Both the position numbers and the translations under genes were made by a program. A DNA stretch of 54,985 nucleotides from Micrococcales bacterium (GTDB taxonomy: Bacteria > Actinomycetota > Actinomycetes > Actinomycetales > Microbacteriaceae), in contig JAHEGC010000001.1 in the NCBI GenBank assembly GCA_024639965.1, positions 178,450 through 233,434 of the forward strand, given 5' to 3'. Positions 1 to 8,979 of this stretch are shown here, piece by piece. The notes below the pieces were generated by a model that saw only the letters and a program-made list of their open reading frames with translations, ran no database searches and was not told where the DNA came from. Each line of letters opens with the position of its first letter. Positions within the stretch are counted from its first letter, which is position 1.

Positions 1-1464
1 TCCCCCGACGAGCGCGTGAACAGCGTCCTGAAACTTGTGACCTCGATCGGAGAAGTCGACGAACTGATCCATCGACCCCGCGGCGGGTGACAGCAGAACG
101 GTGTCTCCCGGTTGAGCGATGACCGACGCCGCGGCGACCGCTGCACCCATGACGTCGTCATCGTCAATTTCGACGAACGGTATCGAGGGGGCGTGAGCCA
201 CCATGACCCGTCGAGGCTCGCTTCGGTCGCGACCGATGGAAACGACTCCGCGAATGCGTGAGGCGTGACCCTGAACCAATTCATCGATCGGCGTTTCGGC
301 GAACACACCACCGACAATCCAGACGATCGACGGGAACATGAGCAGTGCCGCGTTGGTGGCGTGCGGGTTCGTCGCCTTCGAGTCGTCAACCCAGGTCACG
401 CCACCCCGCTCGACAACAACTTCGTTGCAGTGTGGTTCCATGACAAACGTGTCCAACCCGTTGGCAATCGCAGCGGCCGGAGCTCCGGCAACGATGGCGA
501 GTCCCGCCGCGGCGAGCACGTCGAGCACGAGGTGCGGCGCAGCCAAACCCCTTTCGGCGAGCCGGTCGAGTGTGCTCAGTTCCTGAGCGGTGTTGCGGCG
601 ATCGGGGACAAAAGCGCGATCGACGAGGATGCCGTCGATCGTGCCGAGCTCACCCGTGTCCGGAGTGAGAAGGCCAAATCCAATCGCTTCGCAGCCCTCT
701 ACTACTTCCGCCTCGCGGACGAGTTCCTCGGTCACAGCGTCACCTCGGTTGTACAAGACGGCTCGCACCGTGTTCGAAAACACTTTCCCCTTCGTCGCTC
801 GATACGCTTCGGCCGAACCGTGCCAGTCCAGGTGTTCCTCCGACACGTTGAGGCAGACGCTGGCCAGTGGGTGAAGCGCGCCCTCTCCCACGGTTGGCAA
901 CCAGTGCAGTTGCGTGCTCGACAACTCAACAACCAACACGTCAAAACCCGAGGGGTCGCGAATCGCATCGAGCACGGGAGTTCCGATTGCACCGACGGGG
1001 GCAACGGAAATGTTCGCCGCGGTGAGGAAATGCGCGACCAATTGAGTCGTCACCGTTTTGCCGTTCGTGCCCGTCACCACGAGCCAATCCGCGATCGACA
1101 CCTTGTCCCGAACGCGCCACGCGAGCTCGATGTCACTCCACACGGGGATTCCGCGCTCGGTGGCGAAGGCCACGATGGCGTGATCGGGGCGAACCCCCGG
1201 GCTCACGATGACGAGTTCCGGGTCGAACGTTCGAGCGAGTTCGACCATCTCGTCCGTCGAATCGGTCACGGTGCAGTCGATGGCGAGCGCGTCCAACATC
1301 GCGAGATGTTCTTCCGATGCGGACGCCGTCGCGACGAGGGTTTTCGCCCCCAGTTCCCAGAGTGTGTCCGCCACCGAGAATCCGGTGACCCCCATCCCCA
1401 CGACAAACGTTCGGAGGTCTGTCCAGTCGGCGTGCCAGCTGGAGAGACCGGCCGCGCGGGACAT
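1..1464 (-). CDS. murD: UDP-N-acetylmuramoyl-L-alanine--D-glutamate ligase (MurD), 3' end outside window
   Basis: Cytoplasmic ATP-dependent ligase adding D-glutamate to UDP-MurNAc-L-Ala. The 488 visible codons are nearly the whole protein: an N-terminal nucleotide-binding fold (VVGMGVTGFSVADTL near residue 25) and, at the window edge, the MurD C-terminal signature LLSPAAGSMDQF followed by DFSDRGHKF. Only the last few residues are cut off. The ATG at 1464 shares one base with the mraY stop (TGATG), so translation is probably coupled. In related dcw clusters ftsW and murG would follow beyond the left edge. Family assignment is firm; the missing stop is only due to the window boundary. Confidence 0.95.
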   Translation of the reverse strand, partial: MSRAAGLSSWHADWTDLRTFVVGMGVTGFSVADTLWELGAKTLVATASASEEHLAMLDALAIDCTVTDSTDEMVELARTFDPELVIVSPGVRPDHAIVAFATERGIPVWSDIELAWRVRDKVSIADWLVVTGTNGKTVTTQLVAHFLTAANISVAPVGAIGTPVLDAIRDPSGFDVLVVELSSTQLHWLPTVGEGALHPLASVCLNVSEEHLDWHGSAEAYRATKGKVFSNTVRAVLYNRGDAVTEELVREAEVVEGCEAIGFGLLTPDTGELGTIDGILVDRAFVPDRRNTAQELSTLDRLAERGLAAPHLVLDVLAAAGLAIVAGAPAAAIANGLDTFVMEPHCNEVVVERGGVTWVDDSKATNPHATNAALLMFPSIVWIVGGVFAETPIDELVQGHASRIRGVVSIGRDRSEPRRVMVAHAPSIPFVEIDDDDVMGAAVAAASVIAQPGDTVLLSPAAGSMDQFVDFSDRGHKFQDAVHALVGG

Positions 1465-2561
1465 CAGCGACTCGCCCACTCGAGATAGAACAACCCGACA
1501 CCGACCGCTGCTCCCAGCGCTGCGATGAGCCAGAATCGCACCACCACCGTTATTTCCGCCCAACCCTTGAGTTCAAAGTGGTGATGGAGCGGGCTCATGA
1601 GGAAGATGCGTTTACCCCTGGTGGCCTTGAAGTAAAGACGCTGAACGATGACGGAGCCCGCGACAATGACGAAGAGTGATCCGATCAACACGATCAGGAT
1701 TTCGGTTCGGGTGAGAATCGCCAGCGCAGACAACGCGCCGCCGAGTCCCAGAGATCCGGTATCACCCATGAAAATCTGCGCCGGCGTCGTGTTCCACCAC
1801 AGGAATCCGATGGTGCTCGCGGCGATGGCCGCCGCAATGGCCACCAGGTCGAGCGAATCCCGCGCTTCGTAACATTTGTAGGCGACTTCGGGGTCGAGCG
1901 AGGTGGCGAAACAGGACTGGTTGAACTGCCAAAAACCGATGACGACGTATGAAATTGTTGCGAGAATCGCGCTGCCCGAGGCCAAGCCGTCAAGCCCGTC
2001 GGCCACGTTCACGCCATTCGTCGTTGACACCGTGATCAGGTTGACCCAGAGAACGAAGAGAACGAGCCCGACGCCACTCCCGATGACCGCGAGATTGAGC
2101 CAGTCGATGTCGCGAACCCAACTAATCGCCATCGACGCCGGTGTGACGCCGTGCTCGTCGGGGAAATTGATGGCGATGATGGCGAAAGTTGTTGCCACGG
2201 TCGCTTGGCCGAGGATTTTCGCCCAACCACCGAGACCGAGGCTGCGCTGATTTCGAATCTTGGTGAAATCGTCGAGGAACCCGACAAGACCCATACCAAC
2301 CAGCATGAACACCACCAAGAGGCCACTCAACGTGGGCGGGTACTGCTCGATGAGGTGCCCGAGGAAGTACCCGACGACCGCGCCGACGATAATCACGATT
2401 CCGCCCATCGTCGGAGTGCCGCGCTTGGTGTGGTGGCTCTGAGGTCCGTCATCTCGAATGAACTGTCCCCACCCGAGACGTCCGAAGAGTCGAATGAACA
2501 CCGGTGTCATGAAGAGCGTGAAGGCCAGGGCGAACCCCGCGCCGTAGAGAACGGATCTCAC
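1464..2561 (-). CDS. mraY: phospho-N-acetylmuramoyl-pentapeptide transferase (MraY)
   Basis: Polytopic membrane enzyme that transfers phospho-MurNAc-pentapeptide to undecaprenyl phosphate, making lipid I. The 365 aa are full length for the family. Signatures seen: DDF at 97-99, [12 protein letters not shown] at 185-196, the MGDTGS loop with Asp267, and the HHH triplet at 326-328 before FELKGW. About ten hydrophobic segments are visible. The start is GTG at 2561, overlapping the preceding stop as GTGA; the stop overlaps murD. It sits in the normal murF-mraY-murD order, although the murF position is reduced. Confidence 0.97.
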   Translation of the reverse strand: MRSVLYGAGFALAFTLFMTPVFIRLFGRLGWGQFIRDDGPQSHHTKRGTPTMGGIVIIVGAVVGYFLGHLIEQYPPTLSGLLVVFMLVGMGLVGFLDDFTKIRNQRSLGLGGWAKILGQATVATTFAIIAINFPDEHGVTPASMAISWVRDIDWLNLAVIGSGVGLVLFVLWVNLITVSTTNGVNVADGLDGLASGSAILATISYVVIGFWQFNQSCFATSLDPEVAYKCYEARDSLDLVAIAAAIAASTIGFLWWNTTPAQIFMGDTGSLGLGGALSALAILTRTEILIVLIGSLFVIVAGSVIVQRLYFKATRGKRIFLMSPLHHHFELKGWAEITVVVRFWLIAALGAAVGVGLFYLEWASR

Positions 2562-2986
2562 GCGTCCTCCCCTTTCATCCGCTCGACCAACTCCGCAAGC
2601 GGTTCGGACATCGACCCGGTCACGAGAACGACAACCGCGTCACCGCGGAGGCGTTGGAATTCATCGTAGGCGCGCGACACCTCGGAAACGTGGAGCGACT
2701 CCCCATCCCACGAACCTTCGTGTTCCGCGGCGAGGTGGAGAATCCGGGCGTCATCACCGACAACGATGAGATGGTTGATATTGAGTCGAACTGTGCGACG
2801 TCCCAACGAATCGAGGTCTTCGCGCAGGTCCTCCCCCGCGAGGGAACCCGCGATGTGAACCGTCACATGGCCAGCCTGGCGCGCTTCCGCGAGTTGCGTT
2901 TGCGCATCGCGCACCGCGTCAGCGGAAATCGCTCGAGAACCGTCGAGGAGGATGGTTCCGTCGGGAAGCAGAATGGACTCGATCAC
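2558..2986 (-). CDS. freestanding MurF C-terminal-domain-like protein (reduced murF)
   Basis: A 142-aa protein exactly where murF belongs, between murE and mraY. Family MurF is about 450-500 aa; this has only something resembling domain 3. [18 protein letters not shown] near residue 10 lines up with the VIDDSYNANPxSMxxAL start of that domain, and [14 protein letters not shown] near the end resembles the VLVKGSRSMxxExVV finish. There is no N-terminal substrate domain, no ATP-binding GTNGKT loop, and the DD-YNANP motif is [10 protein letters not shown]. The start is GTG 2986, overlapping the murE stop as GTGA (another in-frame GTG lies at 2992); the stop overlaps mraY as GTGA. A frameshift does not explain it, because murE is complete and abuts directly. 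Whether it has a function is unknown. Homology is judged by eye from position and pattern. Confidence 0.7.
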   Translation of the reverse strand: MIESILLPDGTILLDGSRAISADAVRDAQTQLAEARQAGHVTVHIAGSLAGEDLREDLDSLGRRTVRLNINHLIVVGDDARILHLAAEHEGSWDGESLHVSEVSRAYDEFQRLRGDAVVVLVTGSMSEPLAELVERMKGEDA

Positions 2987-4527
2987 GACCACCCGGCATC
3001 GGCGAGGGCGGCGCGGGCCAAGTCACGCGCGGAATACACGGTGCGCTCACCTCGGATGTCACGGTAATTCTGATGGCCCGGTCCCGCCCACAAAATCGAG
3101 TCGCCCTCGCGCGCGAGAGAAACCGCGAATCGAATCGCGTCTTCCGGGGGTGAAACCTCGTGGATCTCGGGACCGCTCGGCACCGACCGTGCCCCAACGA
3201 GAAGCTCCTGGCGAATTGAGGCCGGGTCCTCGAAGCGCGGGTGGTGGTCCGTGATGACGAGGATGTCGCATCCCTCCGCGGCAACGCGCCCCATGTCGAA
3301 TCGCTTCGTCGCGTCCCGATCCCCGTCAGCACCGAACACCATGATGGTGCGACCCGTCGTGAATCGCCGAACCGCAGCGAGGGTGTGGTCAAATGCGTCG
3401 GGCGAATGGCCGAAGTCGACGTACACGTTGGGCCCACGGTCACCAGAAACTTTTTCGGTGCGCCCGGGGAGATAGGAAACGATTCCGCCGTCGCGATCGA
3501 GCGCAGCGCGAATCGCGTCGGGAGCGAAGCCCGCCTCGATGAGCATGACGATCGCTAGGCCGGCGTTTGCGGCCATGTGTCTCCCGATGACGGGCTCCCG
3601 AGTCGCGATGGAGACACCGTCGCGTGACGTGAGGGTGAAGGCGGTGTAGGCGGCGTTGTCTTCAGTGACCTCAACCTGCCAGTGAGCGGCGGGGTCCCCG
3701 AGCGAGGAAATCGTTGTGACGGGGATGTGCGACTCCTCGACAACGCGGGCGCCCCACGGGGAGTCGAGCGAAACGACACCGCGCTTGGCGAAGTCGGGAG
3801 TGAAGAAGGCGAGCTTCGCGCGGAAGTATTCCTCCATGTTCGCGTAATCGTCGAGGTGATCGTGGGAGAGGTTCGTGAACCCCGCGACATCGAATCGAAT
3901 GCCGGCCACGCGATTGTGGGTAAGTGCTTGAGCCGATACCTCGATCACAACCGCCCGAACGGCAACTTCCTTCATGCGTGCGATGAGAGCATGAAGTTCG
4001 CTCGCCTCGGGCGTCGTCAGTCGAGAGACGACCGTTTCATCGGCAATGTGGCGTTCCGCGGTGGTCGACAACCCGGACACGATGCCGAGCTGGCGGATGA
4101 TTCCCTCGAGTAGATATGCGGTCGAGGTCTTGCCGTTTGTGCCGGTGATGCCGAAAAACTGAGGGGCGTCCACGTCGGTTCGATAGAGCCAGCGCGCGAC
4201 TTCGCCGAGTGCGGCCCGCGGCGAATCGACAATGACAAGCGGAATTCCCTGATCGGCGGCGATAATCGCCCCCTCCTCATCGGTGAGAATCGCGGTCGCG
4301 CCGTTGGTCTTGGCATCGGCGATGAATTCCGCGCCGTGGCGATTGGCACCGCGGACGGCGACGAACATGTCTCCGGGACGAACCTCACGCGTCATCACGG
4401 TGAGTCCCGATATCTCAACGCCGCGAAGATCGCCCACCGAACGCAGCCCGAGTTCGTCCACGAGAATTTCCACCGAACGCGGAGTCGTGTGTTCCGGTCG
4501 AACCACGGGAGGAATGTTTCCGCTCAC
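2983..4527 (-). CDS. murE: UDP-N-acetylmuramoyl-tripeptide synthetase (MurE)
   Basis: Mur ligase adding the third stem residue to UDP-MurNAc-L-Ala-D-Glu. Full length (about 514 aa). Seen: the ATP loop GITGTNGKTSTAY, RLTTPEASEL, EVSAQAL followed by NLSHDHLDDY, and the substrate-selecting region, which reads TDHHPRFEDP rather than the DNPR of meso-diaminopimelate enzymes. The amino acid added may therefore not be meso-DAP; Microbacteriaceae are known for B-type peptidoglycan with other diamino acids. The start is taken as GTG 4527 (GGAG about 11 nt upstream); a TTG at 4548 would overlap ftsI. The stop overlaps the next gene as GTGA. Confidence 0.94.
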   Translation of the reverse strand: MSGNIPPVVRPEHTTPRSVEILVDELGLRSVGDLRGVEISGLTVMTREVRPGDMFVAVRGANRHGAEFIADAKTNGATAILTDEEGAIIAADQGIPLVIVDSPRAALGEVARWLYRTDVDAPQFFGITGTNGKTSTAYLLEGIIRQLGIVSGLSTTAERHIADETVVSRLTTPEASELHALIARMKEVAVRAVVIEVSAQALTHNRVAGIRFDVAGFTNLSHDHLDDYANMEEYFRAKLAFFTPDFAKRGVVSLDSPWGARVVEESHIPVTTISSLGDPAAHWQVEVTEDNAAYTAFTLTSRDGVSIATREPVIGRHMAANAGLAIVMLIEAGFAPDAIRAALDRDGGIVSYLPGRTEKVSGDRGPNVYVDFGHSPDAFDHTLAAVRRFTTGRTIMVFGADGDRDATKRFDMGRVAAEGCDILVITDHHPRFEDPASIRQELLVGARSVPSGPEIHEVSPPEDAIRFAVSLAREGDSILWAGPGHQNYRDIRGERTVYSARDLARAALADAGWS

Positions 4528-4534
4528 CGAACCA

Positions 4535-6280
4535 CTATCTCCAATCAACGGGAAGGGTCTTAGCGTGCCCGCTCGATGGCGGAACTCGGTAGTACTTGAG
4601 TATCTGTCCCATGAGTTTACTGAACGTCGACGCCGCGGCGAGGGATGTTCGTTCCCATCGCGGCAATCCGAACGTCACCACGACTGCGAACTTCGGACTC
4701 TCCGCGGGTGCAACACCCGCAACGGAGATGATTCGGTCGTTCGTGTACACGCCATTGCGCGCAACTTCGGCGGTACCCGATTTGATAGCGATGCGATAAC
4801 CAGGAACGCCGACCAGCGAGGCGAGCGCGCCCTGTTGCGCGACGGTTTCCATCATCTCGATCGTCTTCTGAGCGGCCGACTCAGAAATGACCCGCACTGG
4901 CGTCGACGGTGGCTGATCCGTCAGCGTGCCATCCGACTTCTCGCAACCCGACACGAGTGTGAGCGGCATTCGCACTCCCTCGTTGCCCAACGTTTGGTAG
5001 ATGCTGGCGATCTGAGCGCTGGTCGCGGTCACGCCCTGCCCGAAAATTTCCGTGATCTTGGTTACGTCGTCGACCGTTTCGGGCGGTGCGATGTAGCCGG
5101 GATCCTCACCGAGGAAACCGACGGCGGTCGGAGTTCCAACCCCGAAGCTCGTGAGTATGTCGTAACGCTGCTGCTTCCCCAACGCCTTCGCCATGATGTT
5201 CATGCCGATGTTTGACGAGTTCACGAGAATTCCGGTCGTCGTCCACTGCTCCGTGCCGTGCGCGAAGGAGTCGTTGATGAACTTGTTCTTCCCGATTTTG
5301 TATTGGCCGGGGACAATGTACTGTGACGTTTGTGTCGTGAGACCCTGATCAATCATTGCGGACGCCGTCATCGGCTTGAAAACGGAACCAGGCTCGTAGG
5401 GCACGGAAAAGAGCCGCGCGCCCATGTCTTCGACATGAGAAGCATCCACGTTGTTGGGGTCGACGTTCGGCCAATCCGCTGCTGCAAGTATGTGACCGTC
5501 TGCGATACGCACCACCATCGCGGTAGCCCACTCCGCCTGAAGTTCCTCTCCCCGAGCTTTGATCACCTGTGACGCGAACCATTGCAGGTCGGAGTCGATC
5601 GTGAGGTGAATCGTTCCTCCGTTCTTCGGCTCGACCTGGTTGAAGGTCGACCCGGGAATTCGAATCCCGTCCGAGCCTTGCGCGAACGTTTGCGACCCGT
5701 TCTCGGCTTCCAGGCAGGGGTTCTTGTAGTACTCCACCCCCGTGAGGGGGCCATCCGTCCCCATGAACCCGGTCAGGTTTCCGGCGACTGCGCCACGCGG
5801 GTAGGTGCGCGACGGCCGAAGCTCCGAATACACCCAGGGGATAGACAGTTCCTGAACCCGACGAAGGGTCGCAATGGTGACACCCTTGACGAGGTAGGTG
5901 AAATCCGACGTCGGGTCGGCCGTGACCGCGTCGGTGAGCTTCTTAGCGTCGCTTTCCGTGATTTTCGCGATGTCGGACAGTGCTTGATCGACCGTCACCG
6001 TCACGCCGTCACGCGTGAAGTCCGCCACGAAGCGAGGCGACGCGGTGATGTCGTATCGTTCAACGCTCTCGGCGAGCACGATTCCATTTGCGTCAACGAT
6101 GGAGCCGCGCACTCCGTACAGGGTGCGGGTGATGCTTCGGCGGTTCGCCGCTTCCTCGTTAAGTCGACCCGCGTCGATGACTTGAACCCATACGAGACGG
6201 CCGACGAAGATCGCGACGATAGCGAAGACCGCGCCGAGAAGTAACGAGATGCGGCGTGAAAGGTCGAGGTCGTGATTCAC
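4535..6280 (-). CDS. ftsI: septal peptidoglycan transpeptidase FtsI / PBP2-3 class B
   Basis: Class B penicillin-binding protein for septal cross-linking. The 581 aa start with a short cytoplasmic tail and a membrane anchor (about residues 11-33), then the dimerisation domain (YGVRGSIVDANG near 55) and the transpeptidase domain. Active-site motifs: S299-VF-K302 in EPGSVFKP, S355-S-N357, and K500-S-G-T in place of the commoner KTGT. Start GTG 6280 with AAGGAG about 8 nt upstream. It lies 25 nt after the ftsL-like gene and 7 nt before the preferred murE start. No PASTA domain is present. Confidence 0.96.
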   Translation of the reverse strand: MNHDLDLSRRISLLLGAVFAIVAIFVGRLVWVQVIDAGRLNEEAANRRSITRTLYGVRGSIVDANGIVLAESVERYDITASPRFVADFTRDGVTVTVDQALSDIAKITESDAKKLTDAVTADPTSDFTYLVKGVTIATLRRVQELSIPWVYSELRPSRTYPRGAVAGNLTGFMGTDGPLTGVEYYKNPCLEAENGSQTFAQGSDGIRIPGSTFNQVEPKNGGTIHLTIDSDLQWFASQVIKARGEELQAEWATAMVVRIADGHILAAADWPNVDPNNVDASHVEDMGARLFSVPYEPGSVFKPMTASAMIDQGLTTQTSQYIVPGQYKIGKNKFINDSFAHGTEQWTTTGILVNSSNIGMNIMAKALGKQQRYDILTSFGVGTPTAVGFLGEDPGYIAPPETVDDVTKITEIFGQGVTATSAQIASIYQTLGNEGVRMPLTLVSGCEKSDGTLTDQPPSTPVRVISESAAQKTIEMMETVAQQGALASLVGVPGYRIAIKSGTAEVARNGVYTNDRIISVAGVAPAESPKFAVVVTFGLPRWERTSLAAASTFSKLMGQILKYYRVPPSSGHAKTLPVDWR

Positions 6281-6305
6281 CCCACCCGCTCCTTACCGTC
6301 GTGAC

Positions 6306-6947
6306 TCAGTGCGTGTTCGGCGCGGGAATTCCCGTGGGCCCCGCCGACCCGCTCGCTGTCGACTCAGTGGTTCCCGTTGTCGTCAGCGACGAACCCTTCG
6401 ATTCTGCGGTAGCGGTATCCGAGTTGGTGGATGCCACGCCACTCAGTGCGGCGTCCACTCCCAGTGAGTCGATGAGGTCGTTGGCGATTTGTGTGCGATC
6501 GATGCTTCCCCCAAATCCCACCTGAGCGCTTCCCCAGTGTCGACCGTCCGAAATTCGAAGATACGCGGGTCGGGGGTTTGCGATCATGCCGAGTCCCTGC
6601 GCGACGTCGGAAAGGTGTTGCGGGGAGTTGAGGACGTCGAGCTGTTCCTGGATGAACGCAGCGTCGCGCGACAGATTCTTACTCTCTTTCGCGAGACCCG
6701 CGATTTCGTAAGCATTGGCGTCGATGCCCACCGAGATGAAGAGTCGCCCAATCATGATGACGAGGAATGCGACAGCAATGACGGTCTTGTTTCGGCGGGT
6801 GGCGAGGGCACGAATTCGGCCGGTGCGCTCGACAGCGCGAAGTGGTGTGGCGGTCGCGGGACGAAGCACGCGGGCATTGGCTCCCGCGACGGCGGTGCGG
6901 TAGCCCGCGACGTACGGGGCCGTGGGTCGATTGACGACGCTGGTCAC
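6306..6947 (-). CDS. FtsL-like bitopic division protein
   Basis: A 213-aa protein with one predicted membrane span (about residues 54-73) preceded by a basic segment (LATRRNK), then a short helical stretch (AGLAKESKNLSRDAAFIQEQLDVL) and an LSDVAQGLGM motif typical of the FtsL/DivIC fold, ending in a Ser/Thr/Gly-rich tail of about 65 residues. It occupies the ftsL position between rsmH and ftsI, like Rv2164c in M. tuberculosis. Start GTG 6947 overlaps the rsmH stop as GTGA. FtsL proteins diverge strongly, so the call rests mainly on position and topology. Confidence 0.75.
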   Translation of the reverse strand: MTSVVNRPTAPYVAGYRTAVAGANARVLRPATATPLRAVERTGRIRALATRRNKTVIAVAFLVIMIGRLFISVGIDANAYEIAGLAKESKNLSRDAAFIQEQLDVLNSPQHLSDVAQGLGMIANPRPAYLRISDGRHWGSAQVGFGGSIDRTQIANDLIDSLGVDAALSGVASTNSDTATAESKGSSLTTTGTTESTASGSAGPTGIPAPNTH

Positions 6948-7900
6948 GCGGCCACCTCCAATCGTTCGATTGCCCGGAATTTCACCGACGCGGCGCGCGA
7001 ATTGCGGGCGATTTCCTCGGCACTCGCCCCGCGAGCACCGTTGAAGACGAGTCGGAACTTCGGGCGAAGGGCGACGGGAACAACGGGAAGTCCCGCGGGC
7101 GCTTCCGACGTCGTCGCTTTGGCAAAGGCGGTCTTGACGATGCGATCTTCGAGTGAGTGGTACGACAGCACAACGAGACGGCCTCCGGCGGAAAGCGCAC
7201 CAAGGGCGTTGTCCAGCGCATCGCGGAGAATGTCGAGTTCTCCGTTTACCTCGATGCGCAACGCCTGAAACACACGTTTGGCGGGGTGACCCTGATTCTT
7301 GAGTGCATACGGGGTTGCATCGTTGAGAACCGCGACGAGTTGCCCACTGCGCGCGATCGCTTCGACGGCACGCGCGACGACGATGGCGCGGGCGTAGCGT
7401 GCGGCGAGTTTTTCCTCACCGTATTCGCGGAAGATTCTGGCGAGATCCGTCTCGCTGTAGTCACGAATGATGTCGGCGGCAGTGAGACCGGTTGAGCGGT
7501 CCATGCGCATGTCGAGCGGAGCATCCATCGAATAGGCGAACCCACGGTCGGCCTCATCGATTTGCATTGACGAAATACCGAGGTCGAGGAGGATTGCCTC
7601 GGCAGCGACACAGTTGACCGCGTCGAGAGCCTCGTCGATCTCGTCGTAGGTCGCGTGGATGGCAACAAAGCGCTTACCGAACGCTGCGAGCCGTTCGCTG
7701 GCAAGTCGGAGGGCCGTCTCGTCACGGTCGATTCCCACAACGGTGACCCCCGGGAAGCGGTCGAGGATGGCCTCGCTGTGTCCACCGAGACCGAGCGTTC
7801 CGTCCACCACGACAGCGCCGTCACGACCGAGTGCCGGCGCGAGCGCATCGAGGCACTCGGTGAGGAGGACGGGAATGTGCTTCGGGGTGGTGTTCATCAT
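6944..7900 (-). CDS. rsmH: 16S rRNA (cytosine1402-N4)-methyltransferase RsmH
   Basis: SAM-dependent methyltransferase of 16S rRNA C1402 (MraW). About 318 aa starting KHIPVLLTECLDAL, with the SAM-binding segment VVDGTLGLGGHSEAIL, LDLGISSMQIDEADRGF, and VLSYHSLEDRIVK near the C-terminus. The reading frame extends upstream, but family starts and MMNTTPKH argue for ATG 7900 or 7897. It lies 92 nt after mraZ and overlaps the ftsL-like start by 4 nt. Confidence 0.96.
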   Translation of the reverse strand: MMNTTPKHIPVLLTECLDALAPALGRDGAVVVDGTLGLGGHSEAILDRFPGVTVVGIDRDETALRLASERLAAFGKRFVAIHATYDEIDEALDAVNCVAAEAILLDLGISSMQIDEADRGFAYSMDAPLDMRMDRSTGLTAADIIRDYSETDLARIFREYGEEKLAARYARAIVVARAVEAIARSGQLVAVLNDATPYALKNQGHPAKRVFQALRIEVNGELDILRDALDNALGALSAGGRLVVLSYHSLEDRIVKTAFAKATTSEAPAGLPVVPVALRPKFRLVFNGARGASAEEIARNSRAASVKFRAIERLEVAA

Positions 7901-7992
7901 TTTCCGGTGGTGTCTCGGTGATCCGATTCCCTTCCGCAACCTGTCGAGGGGGAAGTTCGTCAGGGGGCGGCGGGGAGTCGCATCACCGCGAC

Positions 7993-8424
7993 TTAGAAGA
8001 GTCCCGGAATCACCTCCTCCTCGGTGTCCGAGTACGCCTGTTCCTTCTCGGCGTAATAGGTTGCCCACGCATCGGCGGCCCAGATCTCTGCACGACTTCC
8101 GACGCCGATGACGACGAGGTCGCGCCCAATGCCCGCGTAGTCGCGGAGCTGGGCGGGAATCATCACGCGGTTCTGCTTGTCCGGCGTCTCATCGCTTCCA
8201 CCGGAGAGAAGCAGACGCGCGTAATCACGGCCCGCTTTGCTCGACAACGGTGCGGCAGACGCCGACTCGAGAAGTCCTTGAAACGTCGCACGGGGAAACA
8301 CATAAATACAACGCTCTTGGCCGCGCGTGAGGACGATTCCGCCGGCGAGTTCGTCACGGAACTTGGCGGGGAGGATGACGCGGCCCTTGTCGTCAAGCTT
8401 CGGTTCATACGTTCCGAGCAACAT
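7993..8424 (-). CDS. mraZ: transcriptional regulator MraZ
   Basis: A 143-aa DNA-binding protein with two tandem AbrB-like halves: [22 protein letters not shown] at the N-terminus and [18 protein letters not shown] in the second half. The start ATG 8424 is set by the family N-terminus and a GGGAGG Shine-Dalgarno just upstream; codons further upstream run through the operator repeats. First gene of the dcw operon. In other bacteria MraZ binds repeats at its own promoter and autoregulates; four such repeats lie 37-76 nt upstream here. Confidence 0.96.
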   Translation of the reverse strand: MLLGTYEPKLDDKGRVILPAKFRDELAGGIVLTRGQERCIYVFPRATFQGLLESASAAPLSSKAGRDYARLLLSGGSDETPDKQNRVMIPAQLRDYAGIGRDLVVIGVGSRAEIWAADAWATYYAEKEQAYSDTEEEVIPGLF

Positions 8425-8460
8425 GGCCGCCTCCCTTCGTTGGTTCTCCGTTGGCGATTC

Positions 8461-8500
8461 CTCCACTTTACTCCATTTCTCTCCATTTCGCTCCACTTTT
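8461..8500 (-). promoter_or_regulatory. four tandem MraZ boxes
   Basis: Four contiguous 10-bp direct repeats, minus-strand pattern NNAARTGGAG (AAAAGTGGAG, CGAAATGGAG, AGAAATGGAG, TAAAGTGGAG), one DNA turn apart, upstream of mraZ. This matches the known architecture of MraZ binding sites (short GTGG-containing repeats with regular spacing). Confidence 0.88.
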
Positions 8501-8540
8501 GGCACATTTCGCGTTCTTTATTGGCGAGTCGTGGGACAAC

Positions 8541-8563
8541 AAAAAACCCGGCCGAAGCCGGGT
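8541..8563 (-). terminator. rho-independent terminator after DUF3040 gene
   Basis: A perfect 7-bp stem (8546-8552 with 8557-8563), UUCG-type tetraloop on the minus strand, followed by six T on that strand. It separates the DUF3040 gene from the mraZ promoter. Confidence 0.9.
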
Positions 8564-8588
8564 CAGTTGCCGCGATCAGTGTGAGCGG

Positions 8589-8936
8589 TTAGAGCTCGCC
8601 GTCCATCCGACGCTGCCACCGTTCCTCGAGGGTCGAGTGAACAGGACCGCCGGAGTTCGAGCGCGATCGGTTGTTTCGAGCTTGAGGTTCACCACGACGG
8701 TTGATCATGAGAAGAACCCCAACCGTCATGAGGCCGAAACCGATGACGCCCAGAAGGGGCAACTGAGTGACAACGCCCGCGACGAGACTGCCGAGACCAA
8801 GAACGAAGATGCCAAAGCCGAGCGCGGCGAGGCGAAGGTTCGCTCGGCGCGGCGCACGAACGGTGACCACCTCGGTGCCGGTGAGATGACGTTCCATCTC
8901 TTCGAGCACGCGGCGTTCCTCATCGGAGAGAGCCAT
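8589..8936 (-). CDS. DUF3040 membrane protein
   Basis: A 115-aa protein with the DUF3040 N-terminus (MALSDEERRVLEEMERHL) and two hydrophobic segments (about residues 36-55 and 60-78), then a polar Arg/Asn-rich tail. The function of the family is unknown; it is confined to actinobacteria and regularly lies next to mraZ (compare Rv2169c). ATG 8936 is preferred over GTG 8939 because AGGAGG is only 4 nt upstream. It has its own terminator and is divergent from the polyprenyl synthase gene. Confidence 0.85.
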   Translation of the reverse strand: MALSDEERRVLEEMERHLTGTEVVTVRAPRRANLRLAALGFGIFVLGLGSLVAGVVTQLPLLGVIGFGLMTVGVLLMINRRGEPQARNNRSRSNSGGPVHSTLEERWQRRMDGEL

Positions 8937-8979
8937 CACGCCTCCTATCGTTCTCGTTCCAGTGTACGACCCACTTCGC

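Noticed and set aside
265-1488. 407-codon open frame on the plus strand opposite murD
   Set aside because: Antisense shadow of murD; Arg/His-rich composition with no domain, as usual opposite high-GC genes.
2558-4548. Frameshifted full-length murF
   Set aside because: murE is complete and overlaps the small gene directly, so no room exists for the missing MurF domains in any frame.
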